The notes under the pieces: model-generated | The model's database searches: none | Told to the model about the DNA's origin: nothing | What the model saw: only the letters and a program-made list of their open reading frames with translations | Shown here: positions 33,870 through 45,939 of the stretch, in pieces | Layout: each line of letters begins with the position of its first letter | Position numbering within the stretch: position 1 is the stretch's first letter | Made by a program: the position numbers and the translations under genes | Assembly: GCA_008508345.1 (NCBI GenBank) | Contig: QNGE01001018.1 | Location: forward strand, 117,025 to 181,024 | Direction of reading: 5' to 3' | From: Paragonimus westermani | Taxonomy: Eukaryota > Platyhelminthes > Trematoda > Plagiorchiida > Troglotrematidae | DNA length: 64,000 nt

Positions 33870-35395
33870 TCCAGAGTGAATGCGGAACAAAGTGAAAATG
33901 GTTATTTGACCAAACTCCAGGTGGGTCATCGCAAACTCATTCTGGTCGAAATGATAAACGAGAAAAATAGCTGGACAATTAACCGTAGATCTCAATCTCA
34001 CTGTGTTGTGCCTGAAGAAGGGAACGGTTGAGTGTTGAGCTAACCAGTCGGGAAAAATCAACAACCGAAATCTGAGTGACACTAAGCAATCTAAAGTTAC
34101 TGGAAAATAGCTCTCTTTTTATTTGGGAGCAACATCAATCAATGTAGCGGCTGATCGACATTACGGATCGATCGGAGCCGATCGGTCGCAATTCGGCTTG
34201 CACCAGCTTATGTATGAGTTCCGAACAGACGAACCTTAATCAGTCAGAAAACTGTTTCAGTGCAATCTCATTACACGCACAAAAGATGGAGTGAAAAAGG
34301 AAGTGTCCGTATTAGCTAATAACTGGTGTATGGGTGGTGGTTTCTTCACGATTAACTAGCTGTCTCCCTCTACTCACCTTAATAAACATGCAAGAGTCTA
34401 AAGTTTGTGATATGAATTTTGCTCGTGAAACGTTGTCCACTCTGAACAGACTGCGTCCTGAAGGAATGAAAAAACTTCTGTCTGTTTTACATCTGCATCC
34501 GCATTGAGTCAGTTGACAGTTTGATAACGTGTATAGCGATACCAAAAAGTCAGATTGGCAACATTTGACTCATCTGGTCTAACAAAACGGGAAAAATGGT
34601 CCATCGTTTTTCCTACTGAGTTTCAAATAGATGGTATCATTGTAAGCAATAACTACGCAAAAAACATGCAGTCTACCGAGAGCTCACCATTGTGGAGGTT
34701 TGAATCGAGTTGTCTGCCAGACCGATCGTGAATGGTAAAACACACCAGGTGGGCTATAACCATCAAGTGTTGCTGCCGGTTGGATCGGCTAATCCCGCTG
34801 TGTTGTGAATGAACATTGCTTATGATTGATAGACATAATCATCCACACATGCCTGTACAACACTTGTTGGATGCATATTTATGATGCTAACTACACTCTC
34901 CGTTGTTTGAAGGTGTTTGTCTTACCATCGGAATTAAAGTCCGCGATAAGAATACGCTGGCCGTAAAAATATTTACGGTGAGTGAGTTGCATTATTTGGT
35001 TGCGAGCACTAAATCGAATTCTTGCATGAGCCCACCAGCACAGGCTTGACCATCTAATGTTGTAAGATCATCTCTTGTTGCCTAGAATAACTTCTCCTGA
35101 ACCTTGTGGTGCTGTTCACAGAGGCGCAGGAGGTCGAAATTTTGTGACAGCTACCTGGGAATGCAGGTCAAAGATCATTTGATGTTCCTCCTACTGGAGA
35201 TTCATCCACTACTACCAATGCTCTCAAAGTTCTCACCTTGTCATGAAACGTACATCAAGAAATGTAAGCTATTGTCTGTTCTAGCTATCACAAAAAACCG
35301 GTTAAGAGTATCCACTAATGCTTCCCAATACCACGAACTTCCTTCAAAGAACACTGAAGGGATGATACTGCTCTAATGCTCGATTGCTGGAACAT
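33870..35395. other. Non-coding stretch
   Basis: A minus-strand frame at 33762-34082 and a plus frame at 35104-35376 are protein-like but unbounded by splice sites. Nothing is called. Confidence 0.35.
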
Positions 35396-35404
35396 CAGTT
35401 GAAA

Positions 35405-35600
35405 GCGTGCGAGAGTTGCTTTCGCTGGGTGACGCCAAGCTCACCTAGACTGAAACCTTTTTAATCCTTTGGAAAGGAGAACATCTCACTCAGCACCTGC
35501 GAGCTTTTACTGTGCGTTTACCAACGGAGTTGAGCCGACTGACGAAAAAATTACCAATGTGTAAAAAGGTGATTGTGAATAAGTCTTTTATAGAGTAGCA
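35405..35600 (+). pseudogene. Gag-like fragment of an LTR retroelement (weak)
   Basis: The plus-strand translation VRELLSLGDAKLT, then after one stop TETFLILWKGEHLTQHLRAF and PTELSRLTKKLP, resembles the capsid part of retrotransposon Gag. It has the usual small-residue block followed by a Leu-Trp...Leu-Pro block. It is short and stop-interrupted, and it is not the same gag as at 27.4 kb. Confidence 0.25.
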
Positions 35601-35659
35601 TAGATTGTCGGTTTGCCAATACCTCGAGGTGTCAACATTGCAACACTGTTGACCACAAT

Positions 35660-37950
35660 TGTGATTAGTTGAGATACTTGGCTAGTTCGTGCAGACCGGT
35701 TGGCTCCAGAGTAAAACCGCTAAACGCTGTCACAACCGCAGTAAAAGAGATTTAGCAGTCTGGAGAGAACGAACCAGAGCTACACTCCGTGCATAGCAAA
35801 GCTGAGTCTACTTCAGAAGCCTCTGGACCCAGAAATATTTAACTCTGTTCTTTTTTGGCAAAGTTATCTCACTACCGCCATTTACTATCAAATGCACCAA
35901 CTTTATCTGTGCTGGTATGTCATAAATTTTAAAGCCGACTGACCCTCCAAATTGACACGTCTCGTAGGGAGGTAGATGCACTGTACAAACTATGGGTTCA
36001 TTCATTATGTGGCGATTGCATCCCACACTTTGCAGATTATGTTGAGAAAGTAGTCACAACTGGGGGGCGAAGCCTTCGTTGTGATCCTTGACACCAACGA
36101 TTTCTTCAGTACCTTGGAAACATTTTCTCTGTGCTACAAACAAATCAAAATTGATCACTTTCATTGTTAGTTGGAAATAAAGACATGCAACAGCGAGCGC
36201 CACCACCGATTTCGAATGCCTACACCTATACAACTTCTTCCCTCTTGGAACATTCTGTTGTGCGGGTGATCATCTGGACCGCCTGCCAACTGTCGAGACG
36301 TCGAAAGGGTGCCATGCGCCCTTCGGACTTGTTCGTTTGCTGCTACGTTTGGAAGGCGTTAGCATAAGGCTAGTGCTGGCGTACGAGGATTGATCACAGG
36401 AGAAAGTCAACTTAAAGCGTGCGCTGCTTGCCAAGTATGCTAGTGCAATAACACATGGTCCAGTGCCCCACGGTGATGGCCCTATAAATCGTGACATTGT
36501 ATCCATGCTGCCTACTCCGGCTGTCCCAACAGAATCATATTTTTCTCATACTCGATGTATATTTTAAGTGAATCCGGTCTGGAAAACAGAACCCATAACA
36601 ACTATTCGAAAAATATATATACTGTTTGCTGCATCCTTAATCCCGAAAAGTAGCCACGCCAACCATCACTCGCTACTTTTCAAGGTGGAATTCGATCGGC
36701 TGGTAGTCAGCAATGGGATACTTAACATCTGGTCGGCCTCTTTCCCCCCATTCGCGAAAGGTGCAATATAAACGGTTAAAGGGCGTCTATTCACACAAGA
36801 AGCCGGTACTATAAAAACAATATCAGGTCAGTTGCATTTCTGCTCACTGTCCACTGAGAGTACAAAGCTAATGCTCTATGGAAACCACAGGTCCTGATCA
36901 AACTTATTGTTCTGTGTTCTCTAATTTCAGATAGAAGCAAGAAAACAGAACAGCGCGTCCTCGAAATGAAGAGTGGGAACGAACAGTCCGAAAATGACAC
37001 ACTGCAACAATCATAAGTTCGGATGGAAATCGGAACAGTTTTTAGTTACTTAATGATCGCGTTTCACGTCGACATTCAGATAACATTTTCTCTTGAGATG
37101 TGAACATATCTGATCAGATGCAGACAGATTACTGATTGAGTATGGGTCAGGGGACGAAGTTAAGGAGTTGCAATCTGAAATGGTCTACGGATGAGGCCAT
37201 TAAACAGCGCTCAGATTTCTCCCATTCAGAAGGACGATTATAAACGTAGAATGTAGCACGTAGTAATGCTCAAAAATGTTGAGTGATACCATCGGCTTGG
37301 TCATTTATCCAGTAACGTCTTGATTAAACATGATTCGTTGTCGACGTGGGCATGTTCACTTCATCCGCGTGAAGTTTGGGCCGGGAGCAGTGAACAATTC
37401 AGATACCAATCACACTCCGTGTTCATACGTGCTTCACTCACCAGTGGGGTTACCGTTCCAATCAAACATATCAATCAAAGTGCTTACGACGCTGGTTACA
37501 AACATTTATCTGAGTAGTTTATTCCGTGAAGTCCACTAAGTAAAATAGACTGCTAGTCGAGTTCAGTTACAAGGCTGTCGAACTTCTAATGTAACTGTAA
37601 CTCAACTGATGGCCCCCATGGTATGCAGTAATACGCAATTCTGGTTGCTTGTTGGATTTCAGCTGGAATGTAACTCCTATCACCTAATTTGTTAGTGCTG
37701 TCTCGTTGTCTTGCTTCTAAAAAAAATCCGGTTCTAGAATAACCATAACGTTGCCGTGCTATCTGAGAATGCTAGCTTTATTCGAATTTGTGAGGGGACA
37801 TCAGTGCTTCAAACACGAGCTTTCCGAAAAAAACTATACTAACAACACTGTCTGATTCGGTGAGACCTTTCAATGACATCTATTCCTAATGAAACCAACG
37901 TACGGGTAGCCGGAATTTCAGTCAGAAAGCTGAGCTCCGTCAGTAGTGTA
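35660..37950. other. Non-coding stretch
   Basis: No gene is supported. A 10-base inverted repeat (GAAAAGTAGC and its complement) with an 18-base-class loop is present near 36645-36682. Confidence 0.4.
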
Positions 37951-37955
37951 TGATG

Positions 37956-38283
37956 ACAAGAAAAAGCAGTTCGCAGAGTTGATGAACATCAACTTTATGC
38001 ACGCAAAAAATATGTGGACAAAATATCTACGTCCATTCAATTAATACCTCATCAACCACAAGGGAGTCCGTCGGTTCATTCAAAAATTTTCGACCAATAC
38101 GGTTCATCTCGTAGTCAAATCCTCCAATTTATCTTTGGAAAAACCTGGTATCGAGGACGATCACGTCTTGTGCGAATTCGTAACACGCAGTACAAACCAG
38201 CACAGTGTCGTTCGATAACCGCCTGTGCTTTTGAACACTCTCAAGATCGAAATGAAACACGAGTGCACCTTCTCACATCATAA
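37956..38283 (+). CDS. Open frame, possible exon, unrecognised
   Basis: A 108-codon open stretch, polar and basic, includes AVRRVDEHQLYARKKYVDK and ends with TAA at 38281-38283. Length is not beyond chance for this window. No clear acceptor fixes its start. It is listed because its composition is protein-like. Confidence 0.18.
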
Positions 38284-38289
38284 ACCGCT

Positions 38290-39185
38290 CGATCAGCTGT
38301 GTTCAGGAGAAAAGCATCAATCACGCCAATCTGAGTTCCGGGTCATCGTGTGATGACCTTTCGTACTTCATCTCGAGTGTATGTTTCATTAAAAACGCAA
38401 GCTGCTGTTGGAACGCACTGAAACAGTATGACAACCATGGCCGCACTACGATCAATCTACCTTGTCACCCATTATCTGATAATTATTTTCAATGACTAAC
38501 AACAGGAAAACAAAAATCAGGTAATTTCTAAAATATTTTACCCAAAGGATAGACAAACCATACATCAAGGGAAAAAACAGTATAACCTGGACCACTTATT
38601 TGCGCTGAGTGTTTTGATGATCTCGCTCCTGTCAGAAAAACCGGGTAACAGAAATGAAATCAGTGATAGAGAAAGAATAAAGCAAACGGGATAAAGGGGT
38701 GACCACACACAAGCTACCAAACTGGAAATCATTTGGTTTTCCAAAAATTACGACAGAAACACACCTGACCAATTTACACCATTCCATGAAATTTACATAA
38801 AAATGGTGAAATCATCACTTTGAAAAACCGAATAGTGATATAGCAGTAGCGAAACTCAAACAAACAATTCTTCACATACCAAACTTCTCATTTCTTAATC
38901 GCTTATGGTTACAGTGTTGTTGAGCGCTCTCCAGTTGATAAAGTAGTGTTCTCGAAAGCGAACTGCCGAGCTACAGTCTCAAATAAAAATGAAACTGAAC
39001 ACTGAACGTAATTGTATGCATTACTAGCAAGAAAAGATTATCGACTTTAATGAGGATTTTGTTCTTCATGGTTAGATCATTAAATCATGGCCTAGAAAGC
39101 ATTCGAAAGGGCTTATCAACCCAAATTCTGGTAGATGGCTGTACGCTTGACCAGGGCCACTTAAGAGATACCATAAAATGATTTT
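38290..39185. other. AT-rich non-coding stretch
   Basis: Frequent stops occur in all frames. No repeat or motif was recognised. Confidence 0.45.
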
Positions 39186-39199
39186 GCAAAGTTAAATCT

Positions 39200-39285
39200 T
39201 TTCGAAACAGGCTGGCTGGAAGGTCTATCTGAATGCGAAGGCTGCGATCAAATCTGAGTGATGTTCAACTTGAAAAAGTAAATCC
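39200..39285 (+). repeat. Dispersed repeat family Y, copy A
   Basis: The stretch beginning TTTTCGAAACAGGCTGGCTG and ending near GAGTGATGTTCAACTTGAA aligns with 45849-45930 and 62363-62430. Identity is highest in the GGCTGG, TCTATCTGG and GAGTGATGTTC blocks. It looks like the remains of an old interspersed repeat. Confidence 0.6.
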
Positions 39286-39289
39286 ACAA

Positions 39290-40970
39290 TAGGAGCACAA
39301 AATATCTTCATGAATGGAAACTCATGTTCAAGTTTAAATTTAGGATCTCAAAGAGAAACAAACATTTATAAATATTTCGGACTTACGCTCCAGCCATATA
39401 CGGGTGAACGGGGAAGTGCGAGCATATCGGTGCGACTTTTATAAAAGTAATTTCATCCGTTCTTCTGTTTAAAAGATCACGCCGGGGTTGATGAGGCAGG
39501 ACAATATTTTCGTAACACAGCAGCCTAAGCAATGAATTGTTTTGATGTCGAGTTATTTGGCAAAAAATTATACAATAGATCGGGTTATTGGTTTATAGCG
39601 CAGATCACATCGTCGCCATTACATCGTATAGAAATGCTAACAATTCGACTTAAGAAACTTTCCTATAGCAGTGACGTAAGATTAAAAGTGACAATCAGAC
39701 GTCTGACGCCTGAACAATTCAACAGTTTAGGCAAAACAAGCTGCGATTAGTTAAAAACAATATGTCCTAACGAGAATCCTGAGGTGAAGATCACCATACA
39801 TCGTGATATTTAGGAATAATGAAGATGAAGGAATGATAAACAAATCCGTTGATCAATACTACAAGGTTGTCCAAAAACCTAGGATGGGTTGTTTATGCGA
39901 TGTTAGTCCCCATTCGCTAAGTCATCACAATATTATTCAAAACAAACTGAAGGGAGTGGCAAATCACTCATTTAAACAGAGAAGAAAACATATTTTATGA
40001 TCGGTTTGCTTGACATAGTAAGAAGTTTGCCTAACCCAACGTATGAACTTAGTCCAATCAGAACGATAGATTTCAACGTACATCGCAGTGCATGCGGTCT
40101 ACTAGAGGGGTCAGTAATAACTTTGAACTCCAGCTGGAGGTTGATGGAAACTAGAGTTCACTATGTCATTGCTCATTGATCAATAGTCCGAACGTCGTGC
40201 GAAAATTCAGCTCCCTAGAGGAAAAATCTTCAATTTACTTTGAGCGTTCACGCTAAGTGACCTCCTACTATAATTCCTGTTGCTTAGATAGCGAATATGA
40301 GTGTATTTTTTTCCCCAGGTGAACAAATATTTGCCGTTTTCTGATTGGCCAACCAAGCGATAAATGTTTGTGATTCTACTGGTCATTGCTCATAACTTGT
40401 TGGCTACCTAACTGGTTGAGTGTGGTTCTATGTTAAACCTGTCTGCATTAACCACTTATACACAACAAAGAGTGGTTGATATGGTTCACTGTAAATCAAC
40501 GGGGACTTAGCGCTTGGTAGCTAGCCAGATTTCGCATCAGCTAAGTTCTCACTAAAGCCCCATACGACACCTTGGAAGACTAACAGGTTGATCACCGAGG
40601 TGTTATGGGGCAATCATGCTTAAGGTCAATAAGTTTTTCAGTGTCTAACGAATGAAGCGAGCTATATCAGACTTTATCAGTTTCTCTTCACATGGTATGA
40701 CAGATTATTCTTCAAATATATCTGATTTAGCGCGTCACTCATTTTGCTTCTAGTTAAATTCGGATAGAATGCATCAAACGTATCGGCGTTCGGGAAGAAA
40801 AAGCTCTGTATGATGTTGCCCATGACTATGAGTTTTAATGACTGTAAACACTGATGTACCATATCAATAGGCCGTCTTTTCAACGTCTTCCTACGAGGTG
40901 TTCAGTGTCACGTGACATACATGATCAGATGTGAATGCGATACAGCCAGGCAGGTAAACTAAAGACAGGA
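39290..40970. other. Non-coding stretch
   Basis: Several 60-72 codon plus-strand frames are present without splice support. No gene is called. Confidence 0.4.
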
Positions 40971-40974
40971 ACAG

Positions 40975-41060
40975 TCAATGAACCCGGGACTCGAACCTGT
41001 TAGTAGATGATTGCACTAAGGACAGTAATTATTCACAGTTCAGGCAAGTTTGCATGTTGT
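40975..41060 (-). repeat. tRNA-derived SINE-like segment
   Basis: On the minus strand a clear B box, AGGTTCGAGTCCCGGG, lies near 40983-40998, with a degraded tRNA-like 5' half upstream (CTTGCCTGAACTGTG). This is consistent with a diverged SINE head. Confidence 0.38.
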
Positions 41061-41405
41061 GCCTCCATTCACCCAGATCCAGATATGTTTCACACAGGTC
41101 GAATAGGCATGCGGTTCACATTTTGAATGTCCCGATCACTGCATTTTCCCGCAACGCTTTTCTCAGTACACGCGTCTTGTCACTTGCAATCTCTACTTGT
41201 GATTGTCATTTCGGTGATTTCATGACCCAATTATACCGACTTTATAGAGCGCTGTTTTCATTTACCAACACACAACCACGACCAAAAATTTGAGGGAAAA
41301 CTGAATGGCATATTATAGCTAGTTGCATAGTAGGCGGTGACATCTAATTTGAGTTTGTTATTCGTGCAGTCCCACTGTCTTGTTAATATCAATATGCACT
41401 GGCAG

Positions 41406-41470
41406 TATGGCGCAGTGATCGAACCATATGGTCAACGCTAGGTTGAGACATCCCTGATTCGTAACCACAC
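41406..41470 (+). repeat. tRNA-derived SINE-like head
   Basis: TATGGCGCAGTGATCGAACC (A-box-like) is followed by GGTTGAGACATCCC and a B-box-like CTGATTCGTAACC at tRNA-like spacing. The stems are not intact. It is the same type of unit as at 12250 and 48271, but not the same sequence family. Confidence 0.45.
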
Positions 41471-41849
41471 CGTGTACCGTCATCGTTATCACAGATGGAT
41501 TATACAACTGGCAACTTGGTTGTCAGTATTCGTGTTTTTGTAACATACCGTCGCTCACGACGACAGTAAGTCTGTTCTAGCAAGAAACTACGACCTAATG
41601 ACTAAGCCAGGCCGAACAGGAGACTTCGAGGATATTTGGATTAGACGGATAGGTTGTTCAAACATATATTCAGTGGGTTGAGGAACGAAGTTAAATGCAG
41701 TCACTTGGAAAATAACACTTGAAAACCACAACCAGAAAAGAGGACGGGCAACTTCCAAGGAAATGGCAGCTAATTCATCCGTGTTCGTATCAATGCTACG
41801 TGATTTATGACAATTTTCAGTTCAATTACACTGCAACAACGTCTGAAGG

Positions 41850-42030
41850 AGACCACTCAATTACTTTGAAGCTAAGCGGCTTCCGAACCCGAAATACTTC
41901 ACATAACGACACCAGCCTAGTCATAGTCGGTGACCAGTTTTTGATTCACAAACAGTGGTACTCGAGTTACCCAAATCTGGTCATATGGAGAGTACGCAAT
42001 TACCTTACTATCCCGGGGTGCCAGTACTGA
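41850..42030 (+). repeat. Dispersed repeat family X, copy 2
   Basis: This aligns in inverted orientation with 24450-24690: shared GAAATACTTC, CATAGTCGGTGACCAGTTTTTGA and flanking positions. The plus-strand frame 41719-42030 runs through it. The apparent peptide conservation may only mirror nucleotide similarity. Confidence 0.5.
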
Positions 42031-42059
42031 AGCTTGTGATCAGTACGCATTGAGGTTAC

Positions 42060-43650
42060 TGTGACAGTGGGACTACTCGGCACACCCGAAGTCGTGGGCC
42101 AAGAACACAGACGGCACAAGAACTGATTTTTCAGAAAACCACAACTGAGATATATGCTTCAGGATCACAAAAAATCACTCATATACACGTAAAACTGATC
42201 CCAGGACGTCATGGTTGCCAGTACCAAAGTCTTGTAAGGAAACACCATTTCGTTGCAGATTGCACTTCAGTGTTCCATGTATTTTTCTCCGAATATTCAA
42301 ATACATGCATCTGTCTGTCTACTGGGCAGTAGTGTGAGTAGTATAGTGATAGTTCATTTTCACTACCCTAGTAGTATGGGATGTCATGGTGTCATGTCGT
42401 TTTCGCTGTTATGTGCCATTCAGTGCAAACCTGTGATCTTCTTTTCTACTTGGAGTTGATGGAAGTTTTGTTTAACTCTGCACTTAAGATAAAGAGTGAC
42501 TTTTAATCCACTGGAACTGGCCTCGACTCGCACAGTAAACCTCGTGGTCAGGCCCCGTAATTTTGTCGCCTCCAATGGAAATGATTTGGGTTGGAAACGG
42601 TATAGCACATAGTGTTAGTTGGTGTCGTTACTATCGACCGACTGTGGATTCACACGTATCATACCCTCCAGTGCATACACAGGAACAGGTGGCAGAAATG
42701 GAAGGACTGACAGATTCCAAAAAATGAATGGAAACATCAAAATTGTCTATCGCCGATCGGTACTTTCATAGTAAATGCATTTATACTATCCGTGTAGATG
42801 CTCACACTATCACCCAGTCTAACACTCACTCCCTTCGTGCTACTGTTGATCTAATCCAACATGTTTTAACATGGTTGAATCGGCCCTTATGTGGGACGAC
42901 TAGATGCCTAATTTTATAGAAGTTCGAGTTTCTAGAGGTCTGTTCAGCCATAAAAGAAGCGATAACAATGATCATTAGATACTGCTACTGACACTGAAAG
43001 GCCGTTGATAATCTTTTCGGTACAGGCGAGTAACGATCGACCGCGTATCCATCACAGTCATCTCTTTCTGTTCGTTTGATAGAGCTATACTGAACGTCAG
43101 CCTAAATGAACAGCACTAAAATGCATTCAGTGATTATCGGAAGCTTGGACTACTTCTGTTTTATGCATAATTACAACGGCTCACAAAAGCTCCAAGTGGT
43201 TAAGTTTCTTTAACGTAACTGACGCCATTGTAGAAGTTTTGAGACCGGTAACAACCGATTATGTGAGGGACTAACCGCGTACAAGCGGCGATACGACGAA
43301 TTTATCTGATAGTTGTCATGAAGTGGATACGTTGTGTGCAGCTTCCAGAAGAAAACCTCGGTACACATCTCTATTGAATAGTCGGATTGGATCAAATCGA
43401 ATAACGGTAATGAAGCTTACTGTTTCGCAACCTGATCACCATAGGGAATTCTTATTCTTGTAGAATACTGTTTTTTACCATCGAAACAATTGCAAAGGGA
43501 CCGTGATCTTCGTTGTAACCTTCTGACTTCCACCTGCATTGACGTTAGGTCCATCCACTTACGGAGTGGAGTAGGCACAAATAAGCCTTGAAGAGAAAAT
43601 CCCTGAGCTTCAGAATGAGGGACAATCGAAGCAAAAACTGAGTAACATCG
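42060..43650. other. Non-coding stretch
   Basis: Short frames only, and no supported gene. The minus-strand frame 43417-43818 enters from the repeat that follows. Confidence 0.4.
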
Positions 43651-43664
43651 GGCATCAAAGTATG

Positions 43665-43985
43665 TCACTGCAAGTGTAGTGAGGATAGACTGTCGCATCA
43701 TACTACTCACACCATTGTTCAGTAGCCGCATGGATCGAAATGATCGAGGGATAAATACGGGATAGATATGGGAAGGATCGTTGGAGGGCAGAATGACATT
43801 TAATGACATTCGCCACATGATGGAACTGAGACATGGTGTCCAAAGCGGCTGGAGCGTCCTCAGAATAGTGCGGTGTGCAAATGAGTGTTTTCGTTCCTAG
43901 TCCCGTTGAGACGCCTAAGTGGTATTGGTTTCTCCAAAAAGACAACCTCCGTGTCATCCGCCTTCTGGATTCACAACACAAGAAC
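43665..43985 (-). repeat. Dispersed repeat family Z, copy 1
   Basis: Read on the minus strand, this aligns for about 300 bases with 58322-58630 on the plus strand. Shared blocks include GTTGTGAA, GCGTCTCAACGGGACTA, ACACTCATTTGCACACC, CATGTCTCAGTT and ATCATTTCGATCCATG. Divergence and indels are spread throughout. The element type is not recognised and neither copy keeps a long common frame. Confidence 0.7.
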
Positions 43986-43989
43986 GTGT

Positions 43990-45690
43990 GCAGCTGCCCG
44001 TTTTCTGGTAGTAAGCAAACCATCTTTACACAATACGGCAGAATTATTTGGTGATCGGGTCTTAATTTTGGTCCTAGGACAGTCGGTCACATGGACGTCT
44101 TATGTTTTGGAGACAAATCATATGTAGTCGCCTAGAAAACATTTCGTCCAAAAAAGTGCCTTCAGTGTGATGTGGGTTCAAATCTATTGTCGTGTGACCA
44201 CGTCCACGTGAATGGCACTCCACTTTTTACTTGTTCCACACAAGGCACTAAGCGTTAGAGTTGAAAGGGAGTGACTTCAACGTTGTAGCGAATACAGTTG
44301 AGTGCACAAATAACTTCAGGGGTTTAGATATGCTGTTGCGCGCCGTTCGAGATGACCAAAATACAACATGCTGACAAAGTGAGTGGCCCTATCAAAAACG
44401 ACCACCATTCGCCAGTGCAACAAAAAGCGCTTTAGATCTTAAGTAGATTTTGAATCGTACAGCTTCCACAAGGTATATGCAGCGTACACTAACAGTCGCT
44501 AAAGCTACCGAGGTAAAAATCAGTAAAACCATTTTTATAAAACACTAGTTGTTTAGTACGGGCTGAGACCCTATTTCTTAAACAAATTAGTGACATCTCA
44601 TCTGCATCCGTGATGACGAAGGCCAACCTAGACGAGCCTGATGCATGGAGGCACAGCGGACGTGGTCTTTGGAACTGGCAGCACGCCTCAGATGAAACTC
44701 CGATGTTAGAGAGTAGTTAGTTACCAACATTTGATATGAGTGAACCAGACTTAGTAAGTAGTAACCGGGACACTTACTGTTATGTTCAGACGCCGGAACA
44801 CTTTCCGTTTCTAGTAGGATGATGTAAGTTTCCAACATCATAATGCTGTCATTCATTCGTTGCATATAAAGATGAACTGGGTGTTTTCTTGAAGAATTAT
44901 CTTGCGAAACAATCGGCCTTCAGTCTTATTCTCGGTATCACAGAACGTTTGTGAAGCTTGGCACTTCGTGGAATTTACAAGATTTATTACTCGTCAATCG
45001 AGTTGGCGGTTGTTATGAAGCAAGTGCGAAGGAGTTTGGGTTCCGACTTACTACGCTCCTTCAACGGACGTTTGCCAAATCCATACACTCTTAGGCGTCG
45101 AGGTGAAATGATGGAAGCTGAAAATTACGGTCCAGACGGCCAGCGTTCAACTTTGTGATGAATATTTTTCGTAGTTCTGCACACAATTCGTTTCATTTTA
45201 AGGTCATTTAAGCAAAACTCAATTGACTATTTCCTAATAAGATTTGCTCATTTTTTGCGAGGAACATTGGCTTTCGGTTTGAGGACGATAAACCTGTATT
45301 AATAAAAATTGGTCCGCCACATCATTTTGTAGCCAGAAGTGTTGTGATTATCCCGATTCATTTTACCTTAAACGAGGGTTTCGTAAGGTGAACAACATAC
45401 TGATAAAAGTCGTGTCCAGTCAGAAGTTGTAGCGACCTATTCAAGCCGACTGCAAATATTTGGGAATCAGCCGAAACTCATTAAGATTAAGAGTCACATG
45501 AGAATTTATAACACGTTGTTCTATTCACTGGATTGCGTGTGTTACTGCAGCGCATTCATGATTTACTGTATTCCGTGGACAAAAATGTTCACAAATGATT
45601 TATAACATGACAACTTTTGTTTACTATAAGCTTTGTTTCGTGATTTGGTTTCCCGAGGCTTTTTACATTGGAACCTTGTTAGAGCTCGTT
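43990..45690. other. Non-coding stretch
   Basis: There is a good acceptor (TCTTATTCTCGGTATCACAG before 44944), but it leads into frames that close quickly. No gene is called. Confidence 0.35.
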
Positions 45691-45698
45691 AGTAGTGC

Positions 45699-45752
45699 AT
45701 AACCTTGCCACCACCTGGGCTAGAACTCCGGTCAGGTTTTCATGCGACAACC
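45699..45752 (-). repeat. Weak tRNA-like segment
   Basis: On the minus strand CCGGAGTTCTAGCCCAGGTGG resembles a B box with the central G lost, followed by tRNA 3'-end-like sequence. It lies about 100 bases before repeat family Y copy B, so the two could be head and body of one SINE; that is inference. Confidence 0.3.
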
Positions 45753-45848
45753 TTGTTGATCACTCACATCAAGCACGACCAAATTATCGTTTCACCCGAT
45801 CGTCACGATAACAGACAACTACCCTCCGTTAAATCCAATCAAAAACTT

Positions 45849-45935
45849 TGCGAGTGGAATGGCTGGAAAATCTATCTGGCCGTGATGCCTGTGATTAAGT
45901 GGGAGTGATGTTCGAATTGAAGTTAATTACATGGT
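45849..45935 (+). repeat. Dispersed repeat family Y, copy B
   Basis: It shares ATGGCTGGAAAATCTATCTGG and GGGAGTGATGTTCGAATTGAA with the copies at 39200 and 62363. Confidence 0.6.
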
Positions 45936-45939
45936 TTGA

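Noticed and set aside
44944..45158. Candidate C-terminal exon after a strong acceptor at 44944 (VRRSLGSDLLRSFNGRLPN).
   Set aside because: The acceptor leads to a different frame; the frame in question has a stop between the acceptor and its start.
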